From Limosilactobacillus pulli (GTDB taxonomy: Bacteria > Bacillota > Bacilli > Lactobacillales > Lactobacillaceae): 26,668 nucleotides of DNA. The stretch spans positions 1 through 26,668 of the forward strand of contig NZ_CANCWQ010000021.1 of the NCBI RefSeq assembly GCF_947381555.1, read 5' to 3'. Shown one piece after another: positions 1 through 7,015 of this stretch (positions are counted from its first letter, which is position 1; each line of letters opens with the position of its first letter). Below the pieces are notes generated by a model, which saw nothing but the letters and a program-made list of their open reading frames with translations, made no database searches and was not told the origin of the DNA. A program made the translations under genes and the position numbers.

Positions 1-17
1 AGTTTAGCAACACCATT

Positions 18-37
18 AAAGACCTTTATGGGTTTTT
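18..37 (+). terminator. possible weak terminator of an upstream gene
   Basis: AAAGACC at 18-24 can pair with GGTTTTT at 31-37 (one G-T pair) around a 6-base loop, and the 3' arm is itself T-rich. The gene it would end lies outside the window. The rest of 38-120 is AT-rich with no gene that I can see. Confidence 0.3.
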
Positions 38-123
38 CTGTCCACTTAAATGTTCAACTTAAATTTTACAATCTGCCGTAAATCAAAAATATTAAAGCAT
101 TTACAAAATAAAAATGAATTTGA

Positions 124-151
124 TTTACATTGAGTGGTAAAAATGTTAAAT
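124..151 (+). promoter_or_regulatory. ahpC promoter candidate
   Basis: A TTTACA -35-like hexamer (124-129) is followed after 16 bases by TTAAAT (146-151). It lies just upstream of the PerR-like palindrome and about 50 bases before the ahpC start. The hexamers are approximate, so the exact promoter is uncertain. Confidence 0.4.
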
Positions 152-160
152 TATAGGTGT

Positions 161-181
161 AGTTAATAATCATTCTAAACT
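161..181 (+). promoter_or_regulatory. PerR-type operator (per box)
   Basis: The 21 bases form an imperfect palindrome of the form AGTTNANAATNATTNTNAACT. The 15-base core at 164-178 (TAATAATCATTCTAA) matches 12 of the 14 defined positions of the Bacillus PerR box TTATAATNATTATAA. It sits between the likely -10 and the ahpC ribosome binding site, where a bound repressor would block transcription. Peroxide-responsive PerR control of ahpCF is established in Firmicutes; control here is inferred from the motif. Confidence 0.6.
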
Positions 182-197
182 AAAGGAGAGGATTATA

Positions 198-761
198 ATG
201 AACTTTATCGGTCAAGAAATTGCGGACTTTAAGGTACGTGCCTATCAAGATGGCGAGACGATGGATGTAACCAAGCAGGACGTTCTTGGCAAGTGGAGTA
301 TTTTCTTCTTCTACCCAGCCGACTTTTCATTTGTCTGCCCAACCGAACTGGAGGCACTGCAAGATAATTATGAAGCCTTCAAGCAGGCCAATGCCGAGAT
401 CTACTCGGTTTCTGAAGATACAGAATTCGTTCACAAGGCCTGGGCGGAGGCATCTGAAAAAATCGGCAAGATCAAGTACCACATGCTGGCTGACCCGGCT
501 GGCAAGCTGGCACGCATGTTTGATGTTTTAAACGAAGATGAAGGTCAAGCCTACCGGGGCGTCTTTATTGTTGACCCAGATGGCAAGATTCAATCATACA
601 CGATCAATAACATGGGCATTGGGCGCTCAGCTGAAGAGATTCTGCGGACGCTGCAGGCGGCTCAATTTGTTCGTGAACACGGCGATCAGGTCTGCCCAGC
701 TAACTGGAAGCCAGGTCAAGATACTATTAAGCCAAGTCTGGATCTGGTCGGCAAACTTTAA
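198..761 (+). CDS. ahpC: alkyl hydroperoxide reductase subunit C (2-Cys peroxiredoxin)
   Basis: This 187-residue protein is a typical AhpC/Prx1-type peroxiredoxin that reduces hydrogen peroxide and organic hydroperoxides in the cytoplasm. The peroxidatic cysteine is C47 in the FVCPTE motif and the resolving cysteine is C166 in VCPANW. Both positions and the length match the enterobacterial enzyme (C46/C165, 187 residues). The start ATG has a strong AAAGGAGAGG site 8 bases upstream. It is followed after 18 bases by its flavoprotein reductant, so the two form an operon. The per-box palindrome upstream implies induction by peroxide. I see no lesion. Confidence 0.97.
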   Translation: MNFIGQEIADFKVRAYQDGETMDVTKQDVLGKWSIFFFYPADFSFVCPTELEALQDNYEAFKQANAEIYSVSEDTEFVHKAWAEASEKIGKIKYHMLADPAGKLARMFDVLNEDEGQAYRGVFIVDPDGKIQSYTINNMGIGRSAEEILRTLQAAQFVREHGDQVCPANWKPGQDTIKPSLDLVGKL

Positions 762-779
762 TGATTGCAGGTGATAAAA

Positions 780-2441
780 ATGGCTGCAGAACATATTTAT
801 GACTTAATTATCGTTGGTGCCGGCCCAGCAGGCTTGACGGCTGGCATCTATGCTGGTCGTGCCACGCTGGATACCTTGATTTTGGAGGCAGATACGGTTG
901 GCGGCCAGGTTACTACGACTTCGACGGTCTATAACTATCCTGGCAACGCGGCCATTGACGGTACCAAGTTGATGAATCAAATGCAGCAGCAGACTGCTGA
1001 CTTCGGGGTATCGATTCAAAAAGACGATATCGTCAAGTTTGAGCTTAAAGGCGACGTCAAAAAGCTGACTGGCAAGAGTGGTACTGTCTATCAAACCCGC
1101 AGCGTCATCTTGGCAATGGGTGCCAGTCCACGTAAGGTTGGCTTCCCTGGTGAAGCAGAGTTTCGTGGGCGGGGGATCGCCTATTGTTCAACCTGTGATG
1201 GTGAGTTGTTCAGTGGACTGCAGGTATTTGTCGTTGGTGGTGGCTATTCGGCCGCTGAAGAAGCTGACTACCTGACGCGATTTGCCAAGCACGTTACGGT
1301 TTTAGTCCGGGGTGATCATTTCAAATGTGCACCACTAACAGCTTCTCGGGCGCTAGACAATCCTAAGGTCAGCGTGATGTATCATACCGAAGTTAAGCGC
1401 GTTGATGGTGATCAATACCTGAACTCGCTGACGATGGTCAACAATCAGACCGGTGAGGAAACGGTTTATCATGTTGACGATGGTGATCAAACCTTCGGCG
1501 TCTTTATCTATGTTGGCACGCAGCCGGCTACTGAGCGGTTAAAGGGTATCGTTGATCTGGATGAACGCGGCTATATTCACGTTGATCAAAACGGGGCAAC
1601 CGACCTGCCTGGTGTTTATGCGGCGGGCGACGTCATCGTCAAGCAGCTGCGTCAGATCATCACGGCCGCGGCTGATGGGGCGGTAGCAGCTACCAGCGCG
1701 GAAAAATACGTGACGGAACAAAAACAGCGGTTGGGAATCCCGGTTCATGTCAAAAAAGAGGTTCCCAAAGCAGCTACGGTTGGGCAGACCTCACAGGTTG
1801 AAAGTAAGCAGCCGGTAGCTCACCATACTGGCGACTGGTTTACGCCGGATCTGGTTGCTCAGATGCAGGCCGTCTTTAGCCGGCTGACCAAAGACGTCAC
1901 GCTGCAGCTTTTGGAAGACGATACGGAACTGAGTCAAGAGATGGACAGCTTTATTGGTGAACTGGTAAAGCTCAATGATCACCTCAAGATTCAAAAAGCC
2001 ACCGCACCCGATAGCCTGGTCTACACACCTCAGCTGCGTCTGGTCGTTGATGATATCGATACTGGGTTGCACTATGCCGGCGTACCAACCGGTCATGAAT
2101 TGACGTCATTGATTTTAGGCATCTACAACGTGGGCGGTCCAGGGCAAAGCGTTGCACCGGCGCTGGCTGAACGAATCAAAAAGCTGCCATCGACTGATAT
2201 TAAGATTGGGGTCTCTTTAACGTGTCACTTCTGTCCGGATGTCGTGGCTGCTTGTCAGCGGATGGCTTCGCTCAATCCGCGTATTACAGCAACAATGATT
2301 GATCTGCAGCACTTCCCAGCTTTAAGAAAGGAACGGCAGATTATGAGCGTACCGGCTACGATTATCAATGACGGACCGGTGATCTTCGGCAGTCAATCGC
2401 TTGAGGAACTGGTTGCGGCATCTGAAAAAGCAACAGAATAA
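780..2441 (+). CDS. ahpF: AhpF-type flavoprotein with permuted domain order
   Basis: The product is about 553 residues. The N-terminal part (about 1-315) is a thioredoxin-reductase module: FAD-binding GAGPAG near residue 13, a redox pair C136/C139 in CSTCDG, a second nucleotide-binding GGGYSA motif just after it, and an FAD-contacting AAGD motif near its end. After a charged linker, residues about 350-553 resemble the tandem thioredoxin-fold module of AhpF, with GHELTSLILG and the disulfide C482/C485 in CHFCPDVV. In enterobacterial AhpF this module is N-terminal, so the order is reversed here. It should pass electrons from NAD(P)H to AhpC. The start is ATG 780 with AGGTGAT upstream; a TTG at 765 would add five residues. 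Adjacent ahpC supports the role. Confidence 0.9.
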   Translation: MAAEHIYDLIIVGAGPAGLTAGIYAGRATLDTLILEADTVGGQVTTTSTVYNYPGNAAIDGTKLMNQMQQQTADFGVSIQKDDIVKFELKGDVKKLTGKSGTVYQTRSVILAMGASPRKVGFPGEAEFRGRGIAYCSTCDGELFSGLQVFVVGGGYSAAEEADYLTRFAKHVTVLVRGDHFKCAPLTASRALDNPKVSVMYHTEVKRVDGDQYLNSLTMVNNQTGEETVYHVDDGDQTFGVFIYVGTQPATERLKGIVDLDERGYIHVDQNGATDLPGVYAAGDVIVKQLRQIITAAADGAVAATSAEKYVTEQKQRLGIPVHVKKEVPKAATVGQTSQVESKQPVAHHTGDWFTPDLVAQMQAVFSRLTKDVTLQLLEDDTELSQEMDSFIGELVKLNDHLKIQKATAPDSLVYTPQLRLVVDDIDTGLHYAGVPTGHELTSLILGIYNVGGPGQSVAPALAERIKKLPSTDIKIGVSLTCHFCPDVVAACQRMASLNPRITATMIDLQHFPALRKERQIMSVPATIINDGPVIFGSQSLEELVAASEKATE

Positions 2442-2450
2442 ATTAATACA

Positions 2451-2489
2451 AAATGTCTTGAGGCCTGATATGAACCCAAGGCATTTTTT
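2451..2489 (+). terminator. ahpCF terminator, probably bidirectional
   Basis: AAATGTCTTG (2451-2460) pairs with CAAGGCATTT (2477-2486) over 10 pairs including one G-T, followed by a T run to 2489. The reverse strand also ends in a T-rich stretch, so it can also end the convergent AraC-type gene, whose stop codon overlaps it. Confidence 0.8.
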
Positions 2490-3555
2490 ACTGGTGCAAA
2501 AGATTCAGCTGATGGCGCTGGCGGTACTGTTGCGGTGCAATGCCAACGATTTTTTTAAAGCAGCGCGAGGCGTAGTTGGGGGTTGCAAAGCCAAGGACGG
2601 CAGCAATTTCGGTAATTGGCTGATCGGTCCAGAGCAGCATGGATTTAAAACGGCTGATCCGATATGAGTTTTCATATTGATTGATCGTCCGGCCGGTTTC
2701 CTGTTTATAAAGATGGGCCAGATAATATTTGTCGCGCTGTAGGTCATGAGCCAGGTCATCCAAAGAGTAATTTTGGCCGCAGTGATCACGCAGGGCAGTC
2801 TCGATTTTTTGCGTCAGCAAGCCCTTTTGGCTATTTTGAGTCTGCTGAGTTTTTTGAATGCGCTGAATAAAGATCTGACCGGTTGCCTGCAGTCGCGCGT
2901 TTAGCTGCTCAATCGTTTGGAGGCTTTCAACCTGCTGGCAGAGCTGATCAGAAAGGGCAAACGCCTCATTGGGAGCAAGGCCGCCTTCAATTGCCTGTCT
3001 AGTCAGCAAAGTGATGTGGCAGATTAAAAGATTTTTTTGATTGCGCAGTCGATCCTTGGCAACCTGACCAAAGGTACCTGAGCTGGTTAAAAGGCGGAAA
3101 TAATGCTGATAGCTTAAGTCGTCACCATCACGAACCGCGCTTAGCATCTGCTTTTCCAACTCATAGCTGTTATGGTCTTCTAAAATATGCTCTGGTAATG
3201 GCAGCTCGTTTTCAAATGTTTTATGAATTTTTGGCCAATGTTGGTTGAGCCCAAACCAGATAGCGCTACCGGCCTGCTCCAAATGATGTTGAGTACAGCT
3301 GCGCAGATTTTGCCAGATCAAAAGCCGGTGTTTTGAGTCAACCAGCAAGGCGCCCCTAATCACAGAACTGGGTGCCAGCAAAAAAATTCCAGGTGCAAAA
3401 GCGGCAGCAGCCAATTTTTTCAGATATGAGTTGGGTAGCTTGACAATTGCCGGTCGGTTCCAGACATCGGTAAGTTGACCGGCTGCATCTAGCTGATTGA
3501 TTTCTAGTTGAGTAATTTCCTGCATGTTTTGGAGAAATTTTAATGATTCGGTCAT
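2488..3555 (-). CDS. AraC-family transcriptional regulator (AraC1)
   Basis: The product is about 355 residues. The last ~95 residues carry a double helix-turn-helix of the AraC type, with the first helix pair around YSLDDLAHDL and the second around ITEIAAVLGF, ending in the usual YRQRHQ tail. The N-terminal ~240 residues have no recognisable cupin and look mostly helical, as in several Firmicute AraC proteins beside glycosidase genes; the ligand is unknown. I chose ATG at 3555, preceded by GAGGTGG; the longer frame begins at a TTG with no ribosome binding site. It is divergent from the GH3 gene with 123 bases between starts, so it may control that gene. No lesion is visible. Confidence 0.85.
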   Translation of the reverse strand: MTESLKFLQNMQEITQLEINQLDAAGQLTDVWNRPAIVKLPNSYLKKLAAAAFAPGIFLLAPSSVIRGALLVDSKHRLLIWQNLRSCTQHHLEQAGSAIWFGLNQHWPKIHKTFENELPLPEHILEDHNSYELEKQMLSAVRDGDDLSYQHYFRLLTSSGTFGQVAKDRLRNQKNLLICHITLLTRQAIEGGLAPNEAFALSDQLCQQVESLQTIEQLNARLQATGQIFIQRIQKTQQTQNSQKGLLTQKIETALRDHCGQNYSLDDLAHDLQRDKYYLAHLYKQETGRTINQYENSYRISRFKSMLLWTDQPITEIAAVLGFATPNYASRCFKKIVGIAPQQYRQRHQLNLLHQ

Positions 3556-3626
3556 GATCCACCTCAATAAACGCAATTTAAGACAATAATTAGCAAGATT
3601 AGATAGGCGAAGATTTTGAAAAATAT

Positions 3627-3632
3627 TATAAT
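3627..3632 (+). promoter_or_regulatory. GH3 promoter -10 element
   Basis: A perfect TATAAT hexamer lies 46 bases upstream of the GH3 start. No convincing -35 stands at the expected spacing (TTAGAT at 3599 would be 22 bases away), which would fit a promoter needing an activator such as the divergent AraC protein. The activator idea is inference. Confidence 0.5.
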
Positions 3633-3638
3633 GGCATC

Positions 3639-3652
3639 AGAAAGCGGTTGCA
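3639..3652 (+). promoter_or_regulatory. cre-like catabolite repression site at the GH3 gene
   Basis: AGAAAGCGGTTGCA matches the CcpA site consensus TGNAANCGNTNNCA at every defined position except the first. It lies just downstream of the TATAAT box, a position that would give repression by CcpA. Confidence 0.6.
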
Positions 3653-3678
3653 AATATTTTTGAAAATGAGGTAGCAGT

Positions 3679-5886
3679 ATGACAAAAGTAGACTTGAATT
3701 TTGTTGAGGGCCTGACGCTGGAAGAGCGCGCCGACCTGGTTTCTGGAACGGATTTTTGGTTTACGGCCAAGGTTTCAGGAATGGATCCCATGCTGATGAC
3801 GGATGGTCCTTCTGGCTTGCGTAAACAGGTGAACGTGCATAGTGCCATGGATCAAGGTATCGAAGCCGTATGTTTCCCTTGTTCGGCATTGACAGCCAGC
3901 TCATTTGACGATCAGATGCTGGAAAAGCTGGGTGAACAGTTGGGAACGGCTGCCCGTGCTGAAAAGATCGGCGTGCTGCTGGGGCCTGGGGTCAATATCA
4001 AGCGCAGTCCATTAGCCGGCCGCAATTTTGAATATTTTTCTGAAGATCCGCTGTTGGCCGGTCGAATGGGAACGGCCTATGTCAAAGGGGTTCAGAGCAC
4101 TGGCGTTGGCGTCAGCGTTAAGCATTTTGCCACCAACAACCGTGAAGATCAGCGCTTTACCAATTCGTCGGATGTTGATGAACGAACGCTGCGTGAAATC
4201 TATCTGGCACAGTTCGAACGAATCGTGAAACAAGCGCACCCAGCTACGATTATGTGTTCCTACAATAAGCTGAATGGGGTTCAAGTATCGCAAAACCAGC
4301 GCCTTTTGACTAATATTCTGCGCGATGAATGGGGCTATCAAGGCCTGACCATGTCGGATTGGGGAGCCGTTGTTGACCATATTGCAGCAGTTAAGGCTGG
4401 CTTGGATCTGGAAATGCCAGGCAAAGGGGATGCCTCAAAAGAAGAAATCATTCGAGCCGTTAAGGAGGGCCGTCTTCAAGAGTCAACGTTGAATCGTTCT
4501 GCGCTGCGCGTTTTAGAAATGGCTGAGCGTTATGGTTATCCAAAAACGTCAGCGCCAGCATATGATATGGAAGCTCAGCATGAGTTTGCCCGCCAGCTGG
4601 CTGATGACAGCATTGTCTTGTTGAAAAACGAAAAACAAGAGCTGCCATTGAGCGATTCCGCCAAACTGGCAGTAATTGGCGAGCTGGCCGAAAAGCCGCG
4701 TTTTGAAGGTGGTGGCAGCTCACATGTCAACGCCCATCGTGTAGTAACGCCTAAAGAGATCATGCCTGAAAATGCGGTTTACGCGCAAGGATACCGTTTG
4801 GATAGTGATCAACCAGATGAACAATTGACTGCTGAGGCAATGGCGCTAGCTAAAAACAGTGATCAAGTGGTCTTCTTTGCTGGTTTCCCTGAAGCTATGG
4901 AATCAGAAGGCTTTGACAAACATTCCATTAGTCTGCCAGCTAACCAGAATAAACTGCTCGAACAGCTGCTGACGGTCAATCCGCACGTGGTTGTAGTCCT
5001 TCAAAACGGTTCAGCGGTTGAGATGCCTTGGGAACCAAAGACGCCAGCCATTGTTGAGACTTATCTGGCTGGGGAGGCAGTCGGTGAAGCTACCTGGGAT
5101 GTTTTGTCTGGTCAAGTCAATCCTTCAGGCAAGCTTTCCGAAACGTTCCCTAAGCGATTGGCTGACAATCCAACCTATCCGACCTTTGGCAAGGATCGCA
5201 GACATGAAGTCTATCGTGAAGGAATTTTGATGGGTTACCGCTACTACGATGCCAAGCAGCTGGCTGTACGCTTCCCATTTGGCCACGGCTTGAGCTACAC
5301 GACGTTTGCCTATCAAAACCTGACGATCAGGGAAAACAGTGATGACGTTACGGTCAGCTTTGATTTAGAGAATGCAGGCAGTCAAGCGGGCAAGGAAGTC
5401 GCTCAGATTTACGTGGCTAATCACGCCAGCCAGACGATTATGCCAATTGATGAACTGCGCGATTTTGTTAAAGTTGAGCTGCAGCCGGGGGAGACCAAGC
5501 ATCTGACCCTTAAGCTCTCGCGGCGCGCGTTTGCCTGGTATAACTCTGAAACTGAAGCCTGGGAAGCCGATAATGGTCAATATGAGATTTTAGTCGGCAG
5601 CTCGTCGCGTGATATTCGACTGCGGCAAGAGTTTGAGCTGACGATTGGGACGAACCCGCTTGGTAAGATTACTGGAGAAACCTATGTTGGCGAACTGATG
5701 GAAAACGCTGATGAACGAATCAAGCAGATCATTGCTGAAATGGGTCTGACAGCTACTTTTGATAAGTTTATGTCGCCTGAATTGGCACCGGTTTTTGCTA
5801 ATATTCCCTTGCGTTCATTAACGATGGCGGATGTTGATGCTGAAACGGTTCACGAGCTGCTGCAAAAATTAAATGAACTAGATTAG
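3679..5886 (+). CDS. glycoside hydrolase family 3 enzyme (beta-glucosidase-like)
   Basis: The product has 735 residues and no signal peptide, so it acts in the cytoplasm on imported glycosides. Domains in order: GH3 N-terminal barrel (about 15-290) with the KHFATNN substrate-binding motif and the nucleophile D227 in MSDWGA; GH3 C-terminal domain (about 310-530) with the GGGSSHV loop; then a fibronectin-III-like domain (about 565-640). The layout is that of bacterial beta-glucosidases, but family members also act as beta-xylosidases or alpha-arabinosidases, so the substrate is open. The start ATG follows GAGG at suitable spacing. A cre-like box and a divergent AraC regulator suggest induction by a sugar and catabolite repression. 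The gene appears intact. Confidence 0.93.
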   Translation: MTKVDLNFVEGLTLEERADLVSGTDFWFTAKVSGMDPMLMTDGPSGLRKQVNVHSAMDQGIEAVCFPCSALTASSFDDQMLEKLGEQLGTAARAEKIGVLLGPGVNIKRSPLAGRNFEYFSEDPLLAGRMGTAYVKGVQSTGVGVSVKHFATNNREDQRFTNSSDVDERTLREIYLAQFERIVKQAHPATIMCSYNKLNGVQVSQNQRLLTNILRDEWGYQGLTMSDWGAVVDHIAAVKAGLDLEMPGKGDASKEEIIRAVKEGRLQESTLNRSALRVLEMAERYGYPKTSAPAYDMEAQHEFARQLADDSIVLLKNEKQELPLSDSAKLAVIGELAEKPRFEGGGSSHVNAHRVVTPKEIMPENAVYAQGYRLDSDQPDEQLTAEAMALAKNSDQVVFFAGFPEAMESEGFDKHSISLPANQNKLLEQLLTVNPHVVVVLQNGSAVEMPWEPKTPAIVETYLAGEAVGEATWDVLSGQVNPSGKLSETFPKRLADNPTYPTFGKDRRHEVYREGILMGYRYYDAKQLAVRFPFGHGLSYTTFAYQNLTIRENSDDVTVSFDLENAGSQAGKEVAQIYVANHASQTIMPIDELRDFVKVELQPGETKHLTLKLSRRAFAWYNSETEAWEADNGQYEILVGSSSRDIRLRQEFELTIGTNPLGKITGETYVGELMENADERIKQIIAEMGLTATFDKFMSPELAPVFANIPLRSLTMADVDAETVHELLQKLNELD

Positions 5887-5902
5887 TTAATTAAATATCA
5901 AT

Positions 5903-5933
5903 AAAAAGGATCGCGAATTTCGCGATCCTTTTT
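5903..5933 (+). terminator. bidirectional terminator between GH3 and AraC2
   Basis: A near-perfect palindrome pairs AAAAAGGATCGCGAA with TTCGCGATCCTTTTT around a one-base centre (15 pairs before loop opening). A and T runs flank both arms, so it can end transcription from both converging genes; the stop codon of the minus-strand gene overlaps the 3' end. Confidence 0.92.
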
Positions 5934-6849
5934 ATTTGGCTTGTTCTTGGGAATGCTTCTTAGCCGTCTGGCGGTACTGCATTGGCGTTTGACCACACCA
6001 ACGCTTGAATTGTCGAGAAAAATGGGATGCTTCCTGGTAACCCAGCGCCGTACTGATTTCACCGATTGAAAGCTTAGGCATCATCAGCAACTGCTGGGCT
6101 TTTTGTAATTTGAGCTTAGAAAGATAGGCTCGCGGCGATTCGCCATAAACATTTTTGAATAATTCAAAGCCATAGCTGGGACTAATCTGCAGCGTGCTGA
6201 TAATCTGCTCAATCGTCAGCCGGCCTACTTCGCGCGGATCCATGCCTTCAGTCAGATAAACGTGAATCTGCAGTTCAAGCTGTTCTTTGACCTCACTGGC
6301 AATCGATGAGGCATAAGACAGCTGGTTTAGGTTATAAGCTGATGAATGCGTGCTCGTCTGATGAATCAAGGCGACCAAAAAGTTTGTGAGGTAGCGTTGA
6401 ATCAAGAGCTTGCTTTCAAACGTATAGTCCATGGCTGGGTCCACCAACTGATTTAGTGCTTGCAGGCTGGGCTGCAGGGCCATATTTTGCTGAGTGGCGT
6501 TTGGATAATAGATCAGGCCATTTTCGATTAACAGTCGAATGAAGCTGGCATCATCCAGATCGAAGTGAAAGTTGAAATAGTCCATCTCTTCAACACAGGT
6601 AATATCGTGGGCCATGTTGGGCGGGATGATTAGAATATCGCCAGCCGTCAGCAGATAGGATTTGCGGTGCAGGTTGACGCGCTCCTGACCATAAAGAATC
6701 TGAATCACCTCAAAAGCCAGATGCTGTTCGGTGCCAACGTGCCAGCCAGCATTGACATGTTGGTAGTGGCCGCCAAAAAAAGAAAGATTCCAGTTGATGG
6801 CTGGCAGGCGAATTGCATTTTGCAGAATTTTTGATTGATATTTTTGCAT
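5932..6849 (-). CDS. AraC-family regulator with N-terminal cupin (AraC2)
   Basis: The product is about 305 residues. The N-terminal half (about 30-130) looks like the AraC sugar-binding cupin, with alternating beta-strand segments and the IIPPNMAHD motif. The C-terminal ~100 residues form the double helix-turn-helix, with LSIGEISTALGYQEASHFSR and the PMQYR signature near the end. I chose ATG 6849 with GAGGTAAG 7 bases upstream; the longer frame starts at TTG. It is divergent from the GH42 gene and is its likely regulator. A strong AraR-type box (6873-6888) lies just upstream of this start, so AraR may control this regulator. Confidence 0.9.
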   Translation of the reverse strand: MQKYQSKILQNAIRLPAINWNLSFFGGHYQHVNAGWHVGTEQHLAFEVIQILYGQERVNLHRKSYLLTAGDILIIPPNMAHDITCVEEMDYFNFHFDLDDASFIRLLIENGLIYYPNATQQNMALQPSLQALNQLVDPAMDYTFESKLLIQRYLTNFLVALIHQTSTHSSAYNLNQLSYASSIASEVKEQLELQIHVYLTEGMDPREVGRLTIEQIISTLQISPSYGFELFKNVYGESPRAYLSKLKLQKAQQLLMMPKLSIGEISTALGYQEASHFSRQFKRWCGQTPMQYRQTAKKHSQEQAK

Positions 6850-6872
6850 TGGTCTTACCTCGAAAATGAACA

Positions 6873-6888
6873 ATTTATCCGTATAAAT
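6873..6888 (-). promoter_or_regulatory. AraR-type operator between AraC2 and GH42
   Basis: On the minus strand it reads ATTTATACGGATAAAT, matching the araA box (ATTTATACGGACAAAT) in 15 of 16 positions and closer to a perfect palindrome. It lies 24 bases before the AraC2 start but 128 bases before the GH42 start. Confidence 0.6.
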
Positions 6889-6941
6889 GATCTTTCGTGG
6901 GAAAGGGACATTTTTTCGTAATAAAAGCCCTTCGTTATTTT

Positions 6942-6955
6942 AGTCAGCGCTTTCA
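6942..6955 (+). promoter_or_regulatory. cre-like site at the GH42 promoter
   Basis: AGTCAGCGCTTTCA fits TGNNANCGNTNNCA except at the first base. It lies in the spacer of a candidate promoter (TTCGTT 6931-6936, CATAAT 6954-6959, 17-base spacing), so binding would block RNA polymerase. Confidence 0.55.
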
Positions 6956-6975
6956 TAATATAAACATCAGCTTTA

Positions 6976-6989
6976 GGAAATCGATTACC
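6976..6989 (+). promoter_or_regulatory. second cre-like or regulator-binding box at GH42
   Basis: GGAAATCGATTACC resembles the cre consensus with mismatches at both ends. It shares GAAATCG-TTAC with the box before the GH43 gene at 16777-16790. It could be a weak cre site or the target of another regulator. Confidence 0.35.
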
Positions 6990-7015
6990 AAATTGTAGCA
7001 GAAAGGGATGCAAAA

